Origin: Bryobacterales bacterium
Lineage (GTDB): Bacteria; Acidobacteriota; Terriglobia; Bryobacterales; Bryobacteraceae
Assembly: GCA_016789745.1 (NCBI GenBank)
Contig: JAEUQF010000244.1
Location: 1 to 33,669 of the forward strand
Length of the DNA stretch: 33,669 bases
Direction of reading: 5' to 3'
Numbering within the stretch: the first letter of the stretch is position 1; every line of letters starts with the position of its first letter. Below are positions 7,884 to 15,693 of the stretch, piece by piece. Under the pieces are notes generated by a model. The model was not told the origin of the DNA and did not search any database. It worked only from the letters and a program-made list of their open reading frames with translations. Both the position numbers and the translations under genes were made by a program.

Positions 7884-8491
7884 GGAGCCGGCAGCTCCGA
7901 AGGCAACACAAAGGTCTCACCCGCGGCGCGCACCACAAGGCGCCCAGGTCCCAGCAGTTTGCCCTGGTTCGAGTAGAACACCGCGCCATCGGTGGTCTCG
8001 CCAGGCTTCAACTTCGTGTCCACGAACGCTATCGCCGACGCTGCTGCCGCGGCCTTTATCTTGGCCGACGTCAACTCGGCGAACGCCGCCTGCCGCCGCT
8101 GCTCATATCCGTTGGTGGATTGCAGCCGCGTCAGCCCGTACAGCCCCATCTCGTAGGTCGAAACCAGCCGGATCACATCATTGCGGCCGGCTTTCTCAAT
8201 CAGTTCGTTCACCACCACCCGCGGATTCATCGGCTGCAGCACGCTGCCATCGGCTTTCTCAAACCGGAAATCAGCCGTCTTCAACGCCCACGGAATCTGC
8301 GAGCCATTCGACACCGCCACCTGCAGAATCGTGTATTCGCGCACGAGCGACGGCATGGGCGCGAACATGATGGTCACCCCGTTCCGCGTCAGCGTCTTGT
8401 ACTTTAGCCCGCCGGACTCGAACTCAATCACCTGGGCCGGCAGTATTGCCGCTGCGAATAGCGCTATGAACAACAACCGGCCACGCCCCAT
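7880..8491 (-). CDS. Secreted protein of unknown function
   Basis: The preferred ATG at 8491 gives a 203-residue protein starting MGRGRLLFIALFAAAILPAQ, a good Sec signal peptide. An upstream in-frame GTG at 8527 would add 12 residues before it and spoil the signal. The mature part appears soluble: a probable beta-rich first half (SGGLKYKTLTRNGVTIMF, then YTILQVAVSN), an alanine-rich helical stretch near 140-155 (AKIKAAAAASAIAF), then a short beta region ending at SELPAP. No catalytic motif or cysteine cluster is seen. It lies 35 nt after the PQQ dehydrogenase and overlaps the PHP gene by 4 nt, so it is part of the operon. A periplasmic accessory role to the dehydrogenase is only a guess from position. 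Confidence 0.7.
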   Translation of the reverse strand: MGRGRLLFIALFAAAILPAQVIEFESGGLKYKTLTRNGVTIMFAPMPSLVREYTILQVAVSNGSQIPWALKTADFRFEKADGSVLQPMNPRVVVNELIEKAGRNDVIRLVSTYEMGLYGLTRLQSTNGYEQRRQAAFAELTSAKIKAAAAASAIAFVDTKLKPGETTDGAVFYSNQGKLLGPGRLVVRAAGETFVLPSELPAP

Positions 8492-8526
8492 GCCCCCATT
8501 ATCGTATAGCAAAACTGTGCTGCCCA

Positions 8527-10101
8527 CTACGGCAATCCAAAAACATACAACACTCGCTCGGCGGCTAATGCCACATGCTGTTTGCCGTCAACTAAAAAAG
8601 AGATCGGATTCGCCGCCACCATCCCACCCGCCTGAAAATCCCACAGCGGCTGGCCCGTCTTCGCATCCACGGCAAAAATGTTGCCCTCGTTGGTGCCCGA
8701 AAACACCAGGCCGCCCGCCGTCGACAGCACACCCGCCCATGGCGGCGACTGCAACCGGAACTCCCACACCTTCTTCCCAGAGGTCGCCTCCAACGCCCGC
8801 AGCGCACCCCATTGCTCTCGTTCCGGAATGCGCGTCTCCCCGCCGCCGGCAAAGAAGGTGCCGGGCTTGTACTCCGCCTCGCGCTTGTAATAGGTGGCGC
8901 CGGACTCGCGCGTCATCACGTACAGCAGCCCGGTCCGCGGACTGTACGATGGGCTGAACCACACTGTCGCCCCATTCAACGCCGGCCATACCAGCACGCC
9001 CTCGGCATTCGGCTCCATGCCCGGCACCGGCACCGGCCGCCCCTTATCGTCTAACCCCTTTGCCCACGTCTGCTTCGCATATTCCCGGCCGGCGACGAAC
9101 TCGCCGGTTACACGGTCCAGCGCATAGTAGAACGCGTTGCGATTGGGATTCACCACCAGCTTCCGCTTCTTCCCACGCACCTCCGCGTCCAGCAGCACCG
9201 GCACATGCGTCGAATCCCAGTCATGCGTGTCGTGCGGCGTGAACTGGAAATGCCACTTCAATTTCCCCGTATCGCCATCCAGCGCCACAAACGAGCACGA
9301 ATACAAGTTGTCGCCCTTGCGCGAATCGCCGTTCCAGTCCGGCCCCGGATTCCCAATCCCCCAATAGACAAGGTTCAACTCCGCATCGTAGGAGCCCGTT
9401 ACCCAACTCGACCCCGCGCCCGTTTTCCAACTGTCGCCCGCCCACGTCTCGTGCCCCGGTTCGCCCGGCCCTGGAATCGTATAGAAGCGCCACGCCAGCT
9501 TACCTGTCGCCGCATCATAGGCATCGACAAAGCCGCGAATACCGGCCTCGCCGCCGCTGACGCCCACAATCACCTTGCCCTTGATGGCCAGCGGCGCCAG
9601 CGTCATGCTGTAGCCGGGCTTGTAGTCCTCCACCTTCACCGCCCATCGCTGCTGTCCCGTCTTGGCATCCAACGCCACCAGGTAGCAGTCCAGCGTGGCC
9701 ACGTAAAGCTTGTCATCCAGGATCGCCGGCCCGCGGTTCACCTGCCCGAAGCCAATCGACTGGTAGTCTCTCGGAATCGGCCGCTCCCACTTCCATAGCG
9801 TATTGCCGCTGCGCAGGTCCAACGCCTCGGCGCGGTTCGGCGCCGTGATGTACATGATCCCGTCGACGACAATCGGCGACACCTGCGTGCGCCCCATCGT
9901 GAACTGCTTGGCCCAGCGTACCTTCAGTCCACCCACGTTGGCGGGCGTCAACTGCGACAGTGGCGAATAGCGATGCCCCTGGTAGTTGCCCGAATATGTC
10001 AGCCAGTTGCCCGGCTCCTTCTCCGCCGCCACTATGCGCTCATACGGCACCTGCGCCGCCAGCACCGCGACCAGCAGTAGGCCGATTGCCAACACCTTCA
10101 T
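8527..10101 (-). CDS. PQQ-dependent dehydrogenase (methanol/alcohol dehydrogenase family)
   Basis: This 524-residue periplasmic quinoprotein has a signal peptide (about 1-16, ending VLAAQ) and an eight-bladed propeller fold with repeated W motifs (for example AKTGQQRWAV, GDTGKLKWHF). Such enzymes oxidise alcohols, aldoses or related polyols using PQQ and Ca2+ or a lanthanide. Likely cofactor/metal residues are E185 in SGGEAGIRG, N251 in GIGNPGPDWN and the catalytic base D296 in HDTHDWDS. The vicinal Cys-Cys that contacts PQQ in methanol dehydrogenase is missing: the place before VNRG reads GFGQ. Its ATG overlaps the stop of the upstream di-heme cytochrome c by 4 nt, and that cytochrome is the obvious electron acceptor. 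No PQQ synthesis genes are in the window. The substrate is unknown. Confidence 0.88.
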   Translation of the reverse strand: MKVLAIGLLLVAVLAAQVPYERIVAAEKEPGNWLTYSGNYQGHRYSPLSQLTPANVGGLKVRWAKQFTMGRTQVSPIVVDGIMYITAPNRAEALDLRSGNTLWKWERPIPRDYQSIGFGQVNRGPAILDDKLYVATLDCYLVALDAKTGQQRWAVKVEDYKPGYSMTLAPLAIKGKVIVGVSGGEAGIRGFVDAYDAATGKLAWRFYTIPGPGEPGHETWAGDSWKTGAGSSWVTGSYDAELNLVYWGIGNPGPDWNGDSRKGDNLYSCSFVALDGDTGKLKWHFQFTPHDTHDWDSTHVPVLLDAEVRGKKRKLVVNPNRNAFYYALDRVTGEFVAGREYAKQTWAKGLDDKGRPVPVPGMEPNAEGVLVWPALNGATVWFSPSYSPRTGLLYVMTRESGATYYKREAEYKPGTFFAGGGETRIPEREQWGALRALEATSGKKVWEFRLQSPPWAGVLSTAGGLVFSGTNEGNIFAVDAKTGQPLWDFQAGGMVAANPISFLVDGKQHVALAAERVLYVFGLP

Positions 10102-10832
10102 TTCGAGTCCCCCCGGAGTGATGCCAGATATGCCACCAGGTCATCCACCTGCCCCGCCGGCAGGTTCCCATACGCCGGCATCGTGCTCTCCCCGGGCTGG
10201 CGTTGGATCTCCTTCAAGCCCGACTTCCGGAAGCTCTCGTAGTTGCCGTTCGATACGTAGCGGATCTGGATGGAGAACGGATCTTCGGCCGCCACCACCC
10301 CGCGTGCCACCTTGCCCTCCGCGGTGATCAGGTTCACCAGCAGATACCCGTCCGGCAGATCCTTCGATGGCTCCACCATGGCCCGTTTCAGGAACGCCGC
10401 GTTGCGCCGCGCCCCGATTGCCGATAGATCCGGCCCCACCGCCGTGCCCACTCCATTGACCAGGTGACAGCCGGAGCAGCCTGTGGTCTTGAATAACGCA
10501 AAGCCTCGCCCCGCGTCGCCCGGCAGCGGCTCCGGCTTCACCGAGCCCAGGGACCGCACATAGCCCGCAACCGATGCCACTTCACGCACCGATAACTGCC
10601 ACGAGCCCGGCATCTCCGGCGGCAAACCCATCGCGATCACTTTACGCAGCGCCCCGTCATCCGGCGCTTTCGGCAGCAGAGGCTTCGTCAACGCCGGCCC
10701 GCGCCCGCCCGTGCCGCCCTGCCCGTGACACACCGTGCACTGCGAGTCGAAGATGCGCTTGCCCAGCGCCACGTCCGCCACCGCGTCATGCGCCGATTGC
10801 GCAAACGCGGCCACTACCAGCAACTGCCACAT
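10098..10832 (-). CDS. Secreted di-heme cytochrome c, partner of the PQQ dehydrogenase
   Basis: From the ATG at 10832 the protein has 244 residues. A TTG at 10859 would add nine residues before the signal peptide and is less likely; GGAG lies about 14 nt before the ATG. The signal peptide MWQLLVVAAFAQS is followed by two class I heme-binding sites, CTVCH at 32-36 and CSGCH at 119-123, each in its own cytochrome c domain. A methionine in a MPAYGNLP context near the C-terminus is a likely axial ligand. Its last codons overlap the PQQ dehydrogenase start (ATGA), so the two are almost surely made together and pass electrons from the quinoprotein toward a terminal oxidase. Confidence 0.88.
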   Translation of the reverse strand: MWQLLVVAAFAQSAHDAVADVALGKRIFDSQCTVCHGQGGTGGRGPALTKPLLPKAPDDGALRKVIAMGLPPEMPGSWQLSVREVASVAGYVRSLGSVKPEPLPGDAGRGFALFKTTGCSGCHLVNGVGTAVGPDLSAIGARRNAAFLKRAMVEPSKDLPDGYLLVNLITAEGKVARGVVAAEDPFSIQIRYVSNGNYESFRKSGLKEIQRQPGESTMPAYGNLPAGQVDDLVAYLASLRGDSK

Positions 10833-10879
10833 AGCGCACAGTATACTCCGACACCACAAAGCGCTACGCTGAAACCGTC

Positions 10880-11977
10880 ATGCCCCGTATTCTGATCCTC
10901 GGCGGCTATGGCAATGCAGGTCTGCACATCGCCCGCCTCCTCCGCCAGGAGACACAAGCCGCCCTCATCCTGGCCGGACGTAGTCAACAGAAAGCAGAGG
11001 CCGCTGCCGCCCCACTCCACGCAACGGCACGGCGCGTCGATGCCGCCGACCCTCACTCCCTCGCTCAGGCGCTTGAGGGCGTCGACCTGCTCGTCAACGC
11101 CTCCAGCACCATCCACTACACCGCCAGCATCGCCGAAGCCGCCATACAGGCGCGCGCGGACTACTTCGATATCCAACTCTCTTCGCCGCGGAAATGGGAT
11201 GTGCTCCGCCGCCTGCTGCCGCGCATCCATGCCGCCAAGCGCTGCTTCCTCACCGACGGCGGCTACCATCCGGGCATGCCGGCCGCACTCATTCGCTACG
11301 CCGCGGCACACCTCGACACTGTACGGTCCGCTATCGCCTCCAGCGTCATGCGCCTGCCCTGGAGGACTTTCCGCTTCTCACCGGAATCCGTCGCCGAGTT
11401 CACGCAGGAACTCCGCGAATACCGGCCGCTGTATTATTCCGGCGGCCGCTGGAGGCAAAGCTGGTCGCAAACCAGACTGGTCGATTTCGGCCCTCCCTGG
11501 AGCGTGCAACGCTGTGCACCCATGGCGCTGGAAGAACTGCACGAGTTGCCGGAGAAGCTTGCGGGCCTGGAAGAAACAGGCTTCTATGCGAATGCCTTCG
11601 ATGGCTTCACATCGAACCTTGTCATCCCGCTGGGTGTGCTGATCGTCAACTATCTGCCGGCAGGAACATCGCTGTTCGAGCGGCTCTTCCTCTGGAGCGC
11701 GCAACGATTTGCCGATCCGCCTTTCGCCGTGGTGCTGGAGGTGGATGTGGAAGGCATGCGCAACGGTCAACCGCGGCGCATGCGCCTGCGCGTGGAACAC
11801 CACGATGCCTACTTCTTCACGGCCGTGCCCGCAGTCGCCTGCCTCCTACAATACCTGGACGGCTCGGTACGGCGCCCCGGCCTGTCCTGCCAGGCCAACG
11901 CCGTGGAACCGGAGCGATTCTACCACGATCTTGCCCGTCTGGGACTCAGAACCGGCAGTGCAGTCCCAGCGGCGTAA
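10880..11977 (+). CDS. Saccharopine dehydrogenase-like NAD(P)-binding oxidoreductase
   Basis: This 365-residue cytosolic protein has an N-terminal Rossmann fold (RILILGGYGNAG at 3-14) and the arrangement of the saccharopine dehydrogenase NADP-binding family: LILAGRSQQKAEA after the first strand pair, DLLVNASST near 75, and YFDIQLSS near 97. The C-terminal half (about 130-330) is the family's alpha/beta domain and is more divergent. Members act on amino acids, fatty acyl groups or polyketide-type products, so no reaction is claimed. It is transcribed away from the cytochrome/PQQ operon across only 47 bp, so their promoters must overlap. On the right it converges on bcp with 12 bp between stop codons. 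Confidence 0.75.
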   Translation: MPRILILGGYGNAGLHIARLLRQETQAALILAGRSQQKAEAAAAPLHATARRVDAADPHSLAQALEGVDLLVNASSTIHYTASIAEAAIQARADYFDIQLSSPRKWDVLRRLLPRIHAAKRCFLTDGGYHPGMPAALIRYAAAHLDTVRSAIASSVMRLPWRTFRFSPESVAEFTQELREYRPLYYSGGRWRQSWSQTRLVDFGPPWSVQRCAPMALEELHELPEKLAGLEETGFYANAFDGFTSNLVIPLGVLIVNYLPAGTSLFERLFLWSAQRFADPPFAVVLEVDVEGMRNGQPRRMRLRVEHHDAYFFTAVPAVACLLQYLDGSVRRPGLSCQANAVEPERFYHDLARLGLRTGSAVPAA

Positions 11978-11989
11978 TGCGCGCCCCGC

Positions 11990-12451
11990 TCAGCCCTTCA
12001 TCCCCGCCAATACCTTCTCAGCATGACCTGCCGCCTTCACCTTCCGATACACCTTGCTCACCTTGCCATCAGGCCCGATGATAAACGTCGAGCGTTCCAG
12101 CCCCATGCTCTTCTTGCCGTACATGTTTTTCTCCACCCATACGCCGCAGGCTTCGGCCAGCGCATGGTCGGGGTCGCAGAGCAATGTGAACGGCAAGCTG
12201 TACTTCTCCTTGAATTTCGCCTGCGCCGCCGGCTTGTCCGGCGACACGCCGAGCACCATCGCGTCGATGCCGCTGAAATCCGGCACCGCGTCGCGGAACT
12301 CGCAGGACTCGGTCGTGCAGCCAGGCGTATCGGCCTTCGGATAGAAATAGACAATCACCTTCTTGCCGGCAGTGCTCGCCCAGTCAAACGGCACACCAGC
12401 GTCGGTCAGCAGCGGAAGCTGCGGAAAGGAATCACCAGATTGAATAGCCAT
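11990..12451 (-). CDS. bcp: Thioredoxin-dependent peroxiredoxin Bcp/PrxQ
   Basis: This 153-residue cytosolic peroxiredoxin reduces hydrogen and organic peroxides using thioredoxin. The active site KADTPGCTTESCEFRD contains the peroxidatic C45 and the resolving C50, five residues apart as in atypical 2-Cys PrxQ enzymes. TxxC, LGVSPD and the later LERSTFIIGPDG motif are intact, and the length matches the family. It is the last gene of an operon with the ArsA-like ATPase and a small CxC protein; the gap to the small protein's stop is 2 nt. The placement suggests an antioxidant or thiol-redox role linked to the ATPase. Confidence 0.93.
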   Translation of the reverse strand: MAIQSGDSFPQLPLLTDAGVPFDWASTAGKKVIVYFYPKADTPGCTTESCEFRDAVPDFSGIDAMVLGVSPDKPAAQAKFKEKYSLPFTLLCDPDHALAEACGVWVEKNMYGKKSMGLERSTFIIGPDGKVSKVYRKVKAAGHAEKVLAGMKG

Positions 12452-12453
12452 GT

Positions 12454-12693
12454 TTATTCCACGGAAACTTTGGCGCCGCGGTTGGGCTTGGAGGCAGCCG
12501 ACAGATCCGCGATGCGTTGATCAATAAGGGCGCGCAGCCCCTTCAAAACCTCGATGCGCGCGGCCCGGAAATGCTGGCGCACATTCTCGTCAGGCCCCAG
12601 GCGCGAGGCCAGTTCGGAGAGCATTGGACCGGCTCCCATGCAGGCACAGCCCTGTCCGGACTTCGTCTCAGGTGCGGGATTCTCGTTCGTCAT
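12454..12693 (-). CDS. Small CxC-containing protein of unknown function
   Basis: This 79-residue soluble protein has no signal peptide. The first 23 residues are polar and contain GQGCACMGAG with C16 and C18. Residues 24-65 appear to form two or three amphipathic helices (MLSELASRLG, then RAARIEVLKGLRALIDQRIA). I do not recognise a family. Its ATG overlaps the ArsA-like ATPase stop by 4 nt and its TAA is 2 nt before bcp, so production is probably coupled to both. The paired cysteines could bind a metal or form a redox disulfide that the peroxiredoxin or ATPase senses; this is inference from composition and position. Confidence 0.75.
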   Translation of the reverse strand: MTNENPAPETKSGQGCACMGAGPMLSELASRLGPDENVRQHFRAARIEVLKGLRALIDQRIADLSAASKPNRGAKVSVE

Positions 12694-13880
12694 GCGACAT
12701 CCTCCTTCATCGTTACCGTTAGCACACCCTGCTCCAGGCGTGCACGTGCTGGAACCAATGATGCCATGCGCGTGGGCAGGCCGATGTGCCGCCGCAGGCT
12801 GCCAATCTCCACCACCAGTTCATCGCCCTTCTTGAACAGGCCAACTTCGCCTTTGGCCGCAAAGGGCACCGTAAGGCGCACGGCATAATCCTCGCCGACC
12901 TTATCGAACGTGTACGGCCGCTCCGTGCGGATCGTAGCGGCGGGGTCGGCATCGCCATAGAGCCGGTCGCCGAGTTCCTCCAAGCGGTCCTTGCCCAGCA
13001 CCTCGCGGGCAAACAGAGGGACGCGCTTGACCGACACTGGAGCGAAGTAGGAATCCATCTCCGCCAGCACCTTCTGCTGCGATTCGCGCCATTCGCGGAA
13101 GTATTCATCGGTCACGGTGTCGGGCAGCACGCGGTTGGCGATGATGTTGTCGACGCAGAGGCCGTGCAGCGAGAAGTACACATACGCACGCTGCGTCTCG
13201 CGCAGGACCATCTGTTCTGGATTGGTGATCAGACGCACGCTGGTGATTTCCGGGTCTTCCAATACCTCATTCACTCCCTCCAGTTTGCTGAACAGGTCGA
13301 GGATGTTCTTGAAGTAGGTGTCGGGGGGCAGTTCCACCGGCGAGACGCGATTGGCAATCGGCCGCACCGCTTTGAGCAGGCTGCGCTGGATGGGGAAGAC
13401 GTGCTTCATGTACCAGTCGAGCGTATTCGGCATGCTGATGAAGCGGATGGACTCGGCGGTAGGCGCGCAGTCCAGCACGATGACGTCGAAGGTGTTCTGG
13501 CGGCGGTACTGGTTGACGTAAAGCAGCGCGCTCAACTCTTCCATACCAGGGAGAATGGCGAGTTCCTCGGCTTCGACATTGCCGATACCCGTGGTGCGCA
13601 GCACGCTGGTGACATAGGCGGAGATCTCCTGCCAGTGGCGGCGGATCTCCTTCTGGATGTTCACCTCCTGCAGGAACAGGTTCTCGCGCAGTTCCAGGGG
13701 ATCGGAGGTTTTGCCGTGGAACAGATCGCCCTGCAGGTTGAAGCTGTCGGCCAGGCTGTGCGCCGGGTCGACGCTCATCACAAGCGTGCGCTTGCCCTGT
13801 TGCGCCAGACGCAGTCCGGTAGCCGCGGCCACGCTGGTTTTGCCCACGCCGCCTTTGCCGCTGAATAGCAGAATCCTCAT
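12690..13880 (-). CDS. ArsA/Get3-family ATPase with C-terminal Hsp20-like domain
   Basis: The ATG at 13880 puts the start immediately before MRILLFSGKGGVGKT, giving 396 residues; a longer frame from 13943 adds 21 unlikely residues. It is a single-domain deviant-Walker P-loop ATPase (KGGVGKT at 9-15, SVDPAHSLADSF switch, VLDCAPTAES). The family energises arsenite pumps or, as Get3, handles membrane proteins. The last 80 residues (YTFDKVGEDYAVRLTVPF to LTVTMKEDVA) look like the ArsA-associated Hsp20/alpha-crystallin domain, suggesting a chaperone-like job more than arsenite export. No arsB, arsC or arsR lies nearby. It leads an operon with the CxC protein and bcp. An AGGTT-N4-AACCT repeat lies about 80 bp upstream. 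Confidence 0.85.
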   Translation of the reverse strand: MRILLFSGKGGVGKTSVAAATGLRLAQQGKRTLVMSVDPAHSLADSFNLQGDLFHGKTSDPLELRENLFLQEVNIQKEIRRHWQEISAYVTSVLRTTGIGNVEAEELAILPGMEELSALLYVNQYRRQNTFDVIVLDCAPTAESIRFISMPNTLDWYMKHVFPIQRSLLKAVRPIANRVSPVELPPDTYFKNILDLFSKLEGVNEVLEDPEITSVRLITNPEQMVLRETQRAYVYFSLHGLCVDNIIANRVLPDTVTDEYFREWRESQQKVLAEMDSYFAPVSVKRVPLFAREVLGKDRLEELGDRLYGDADPAATIRTERPYTFDKVGEDYAVRLTVPFAAKGEVGLFKKGDELVVEIGSLRRHIGLPTRMASLVPARARLEQGVLTVTMKEDVA

Positions 13881-13961
13881 GCTCCTATTAGACGCACGTC
13901 CACGGCAGTTGGCGTAGAGAATGTCCGCGCGGTCCTCCCGCATGAAAGCAGCTTCACATTA

Positions 13962-13975
13962 AGGTTTGCCAACCT
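13962..13975. promoter_or_regulatory. Short palindrome AGGTT-N4-AACCT
   Basis: It lies between the divergent ArsA-like gene and cytochrome c gene, 82 bp from the former's start and 124 bp from the latter's. The symmetry suits a small operator, but five-bp arms can occur by chance. Confidence 0.25.
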
Positions 13976-14098
13976 GTGTAGCGGACAGGCGGCCGTTGGC
14001 GTCGATCTCATTGGAAGCCGCAACGGCGCTCCGTGTAGTAATCTGTTAAGAGTTCATCATCATCCGAGAAAGTCTGTTGAGGAGGATTGCTAACCCCC

Positions 14099-14443
14099 AT
14101 GAAGAAGATTGTCTTGACCGCTGCCGCTGCGGTGGTAATTGCTGCTTTCACGGCCCCGGCGCCGGCGTTCCAGGGGAAGAAAGCGGCAGGCGGCGATGCT
14201 GCCAAGGGCAAGGAAGTGTTTGAGCAGTGCAGTGTCTGCCACAACGCCGATAGCGACGAGAAGAAGATGGGGCCGGGCCTCAAGGGCCTGTTCAAGAAGG
14301 CTAAGCTGTCCAACGGCAAGCCTGCCAATGAAGCCAACATCCGGGCCTTCGTGGATCAGGGCGGCAACGGCATGCCCGCGTATGAATCCATCCTCAGTAA
14401 GACGGAGAAAGACGACCTGATCGCGTACCTGAAGACGCTGTAA
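14099..14443 (+). CDS. Small secreted mono-heme cytochrome c
   Basis: The 114-residue protein begins MKKIVLTAAAAVVIAAFTAP, a good Sec signal. It has one heme site, CSVCH, near residue 45, the MGPGLKGLF segment typical of class I cytochromes, and GMPAYESIL near 99 supplying a likely axial Met. AGGAGG at 14080-14085 lies 13 nt before the ATG; a TTG at 14087 in frame is too close to it. It is separated from the sulfite-oxidase-type gene by a hairpin, and probably carries electrons from that enzyme. Alone it could serve several periplasmic donors. Confidence 0.88.
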   Translation: MKKIVLTAAAAVVIAAFTAPAPAFQGKKAAGGDAAKGKEVFEQCSVCHNADSDEKKMGPGLKGLFKKAKLSNGKPANEANIRAFVDQGGNGMPAYESILSKTEKDDLIAYLKTL

Positions 14444-14470
14444 GGCGCCACAAATTCTCAAGACCAGACC

Positions 14471-14514
14471 GGGCCGCCCGGGGCACATAACGCCCTGTGG
14501 CGGCCCTCGTCTTT
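14471..14514 (+). terminator. Hairpin between cytochrome c and sulfite-oxidase-type gene
   Basis: GGGCCGCC (14471-14478) pairs with GGCGGCCC (14499-14506). Inside the loop a second pairing GGGC/GCCC is possible. TCGTCTTT follows, so it can act as an intrinsic terminator or attenuator that lowers expression of the following genes relative to the cytochrome. Confidence 0.65.
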
Positions 14515-14539
14515 GGCACGTGATAAGTTGGGAGGAACG

Positions 14540-15688
14540 ATGAATTCCTGGGCCGCCACTCGTAAAGACTTCCTTCGCCTGCTTGCCGCAATGCCGATGG
14601 CGCCGCTGGCTGGGGCGCAGTCGCTCACCGTACCCGGCAAGCGGCCGATGCTGGTGCATAACGACTTCCCCGAAGTGCTGGAGTCGCCGCTGGAAGCCTT
14701 CGAAACCTGGCTTACTCCGCTCGATGCCTTCTTCGTGCGGCAGCACCTGCCTCGGCCGAAAGTGGACCCAGGCTCCTGGAAACTGACCGTCGACGGACTC
14801 GTGGACATGCCCCTGAGCCTCTCGCTCGCTCAGTTGAAAGCGATGCCGATGTATACGGTGCCCGCAGTCCTCGAATGCACCGGCAACGGCCGTGGTTACT
14901 TCAAACCGGCCGTGCCCGGTTTGCAGTGGAAGAAGGGCGGCATGGGTAACGCCGAGTGGCGCGGTGTGAAACTGGCGGACATCCTGGCGCAGGCCAAGGT
15001 GAAGCCCGGGGCCGGCTTCGTGGACGCCGATGGCGCCGACAAAGGGGTAGCCAAGACGCCCGACTACATTCGCTCCATCTCCTTGAAGAAGGCGCTGCTG
15101 CCGGACACGATCGTCGCATTGGAGATGAACGGACAGCCGGTGCCTGAGATTCACGGCGGTCCGCTGCGGCTGGTGGTGCCGGGCTGGAATGGCGCCAACT
15201 GGATCAAGTGGCTGAATAAGCTCACCGTTGCCGCGCAGATGAATAACGGCTTCTATATGAATCCGGCCTATCGCTATCCAAAGCGCCCCGTTCCGCCCGG
15301 CACAGCCGTGAAGCCGGAGGATCTGGCCGTTCTCGAAACCATGCCCGTGAAGTCCTTCATTGTCAGCCCCGCCGACGGCTACAAGCACCCCAGCGGCGCG
15401 CTGGAGGTTCGGGGCATTGCATGGGCGGGCGAACGAAAGATCATGAAGGTGGAAGTCTCCACTGACCGCGGCATCACCTGGAGCACGGCGCAATTGGGCA
15501 AAGAGAACTTCGACTCCTCGTTCCGCATGTTCCGCTATAGCTGGAAGCCTTCCGGCCCCGGCTATCACCTGCTTATGTCCCGTGCCACCGACAGCAAGGG
15601 CGCCACCCAGCCGATCGACGCCGCATGGAACCCTTCCGGCTATCTATGGAACTCGATCGACCGCGTCGGTGTGGTGGTGGAGGGATAA
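14540..15688 (+). CDS. Sulfite-oxidase-family molybdopterin oxidoreductase
   Basis: The ATG at 14540, with GGGAGGA just upstream, gives 382 residues. The molybdopterin domain holds the Mo-binding cysteine C113 in LECTGNGRGYF, and continues with IHGGPLRLVVPGWNGANWIK, both hallmarks of sulfite oxidases (SorA/SoxC type). A Mo-co oxidoreductase dimerisation domain occupies about 270-380 (IMKVEVSTDRGITWSTAQL). The enzyme oxidises sulfite to sulfate in the periplasm. The leader WAATRKDFLRLLA resembles a Tat signal but has R-K in place of R-R. A one-heme cytochrome follows 5 nt later, as in SorAB enzymes. A YedY-like substrate other than sulfite cannot be excluded. Confidence 0.87.
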   Translation: MNSWAATRKDFLRLLAAMPMAPLAGAQSLTVPGKRPMLVHNDFPEVLESPLEAFETWLTPLDAFFVRQHLPRPKVDPGSWKLTVDGLVDMPLSLSLAQLKAMPMYTVPAVLECTGNGRGYFKPAVPGLQWKKGGMGNAEWRGVKLADILAQAKVKPGAGFVDADGADKGVAKTPDYIRSISLKKALLPDTIVALEMNGQPVPEIHGGPLRLVVPGWNGANWIKWLNKLTVAAQMNNGFYMNPAYRYPKRPVPPGTAVKPEDLAVLETMPVKSFIVSPADGYKHPSGALEVRGIAWAGERKIMKVEVSTDRGITWSTAQLGKENFDSSFRMFRYSWKPSGPGYHLLMSRATDSKGATQPIDAAWNPSGYLWNSIDRVGVVVEG

Positions 15689-15693
15689 CTCGC

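Noticed and set aside
12786..13868. Antisense frame of 360 codons over the ArsA-like gene
   Set aside because: The minus-strand gene has an intact P-loop at its start; the plus-strand translation is His/Asp-rich with no domain.
12690..13880. An arsenic resistance operon
   Set aside because: No ArsB, ArsC, ArsR or ArsD gene is adjacent, and the Hsp20-like tail points to another role.
14090..15568. Antisense frame of 492 codons over the cytochrome and sulfite oxidase genes
   Set aside because: It covers two well-supported genes on the other strand and its translation is low-complexity and motif-free.
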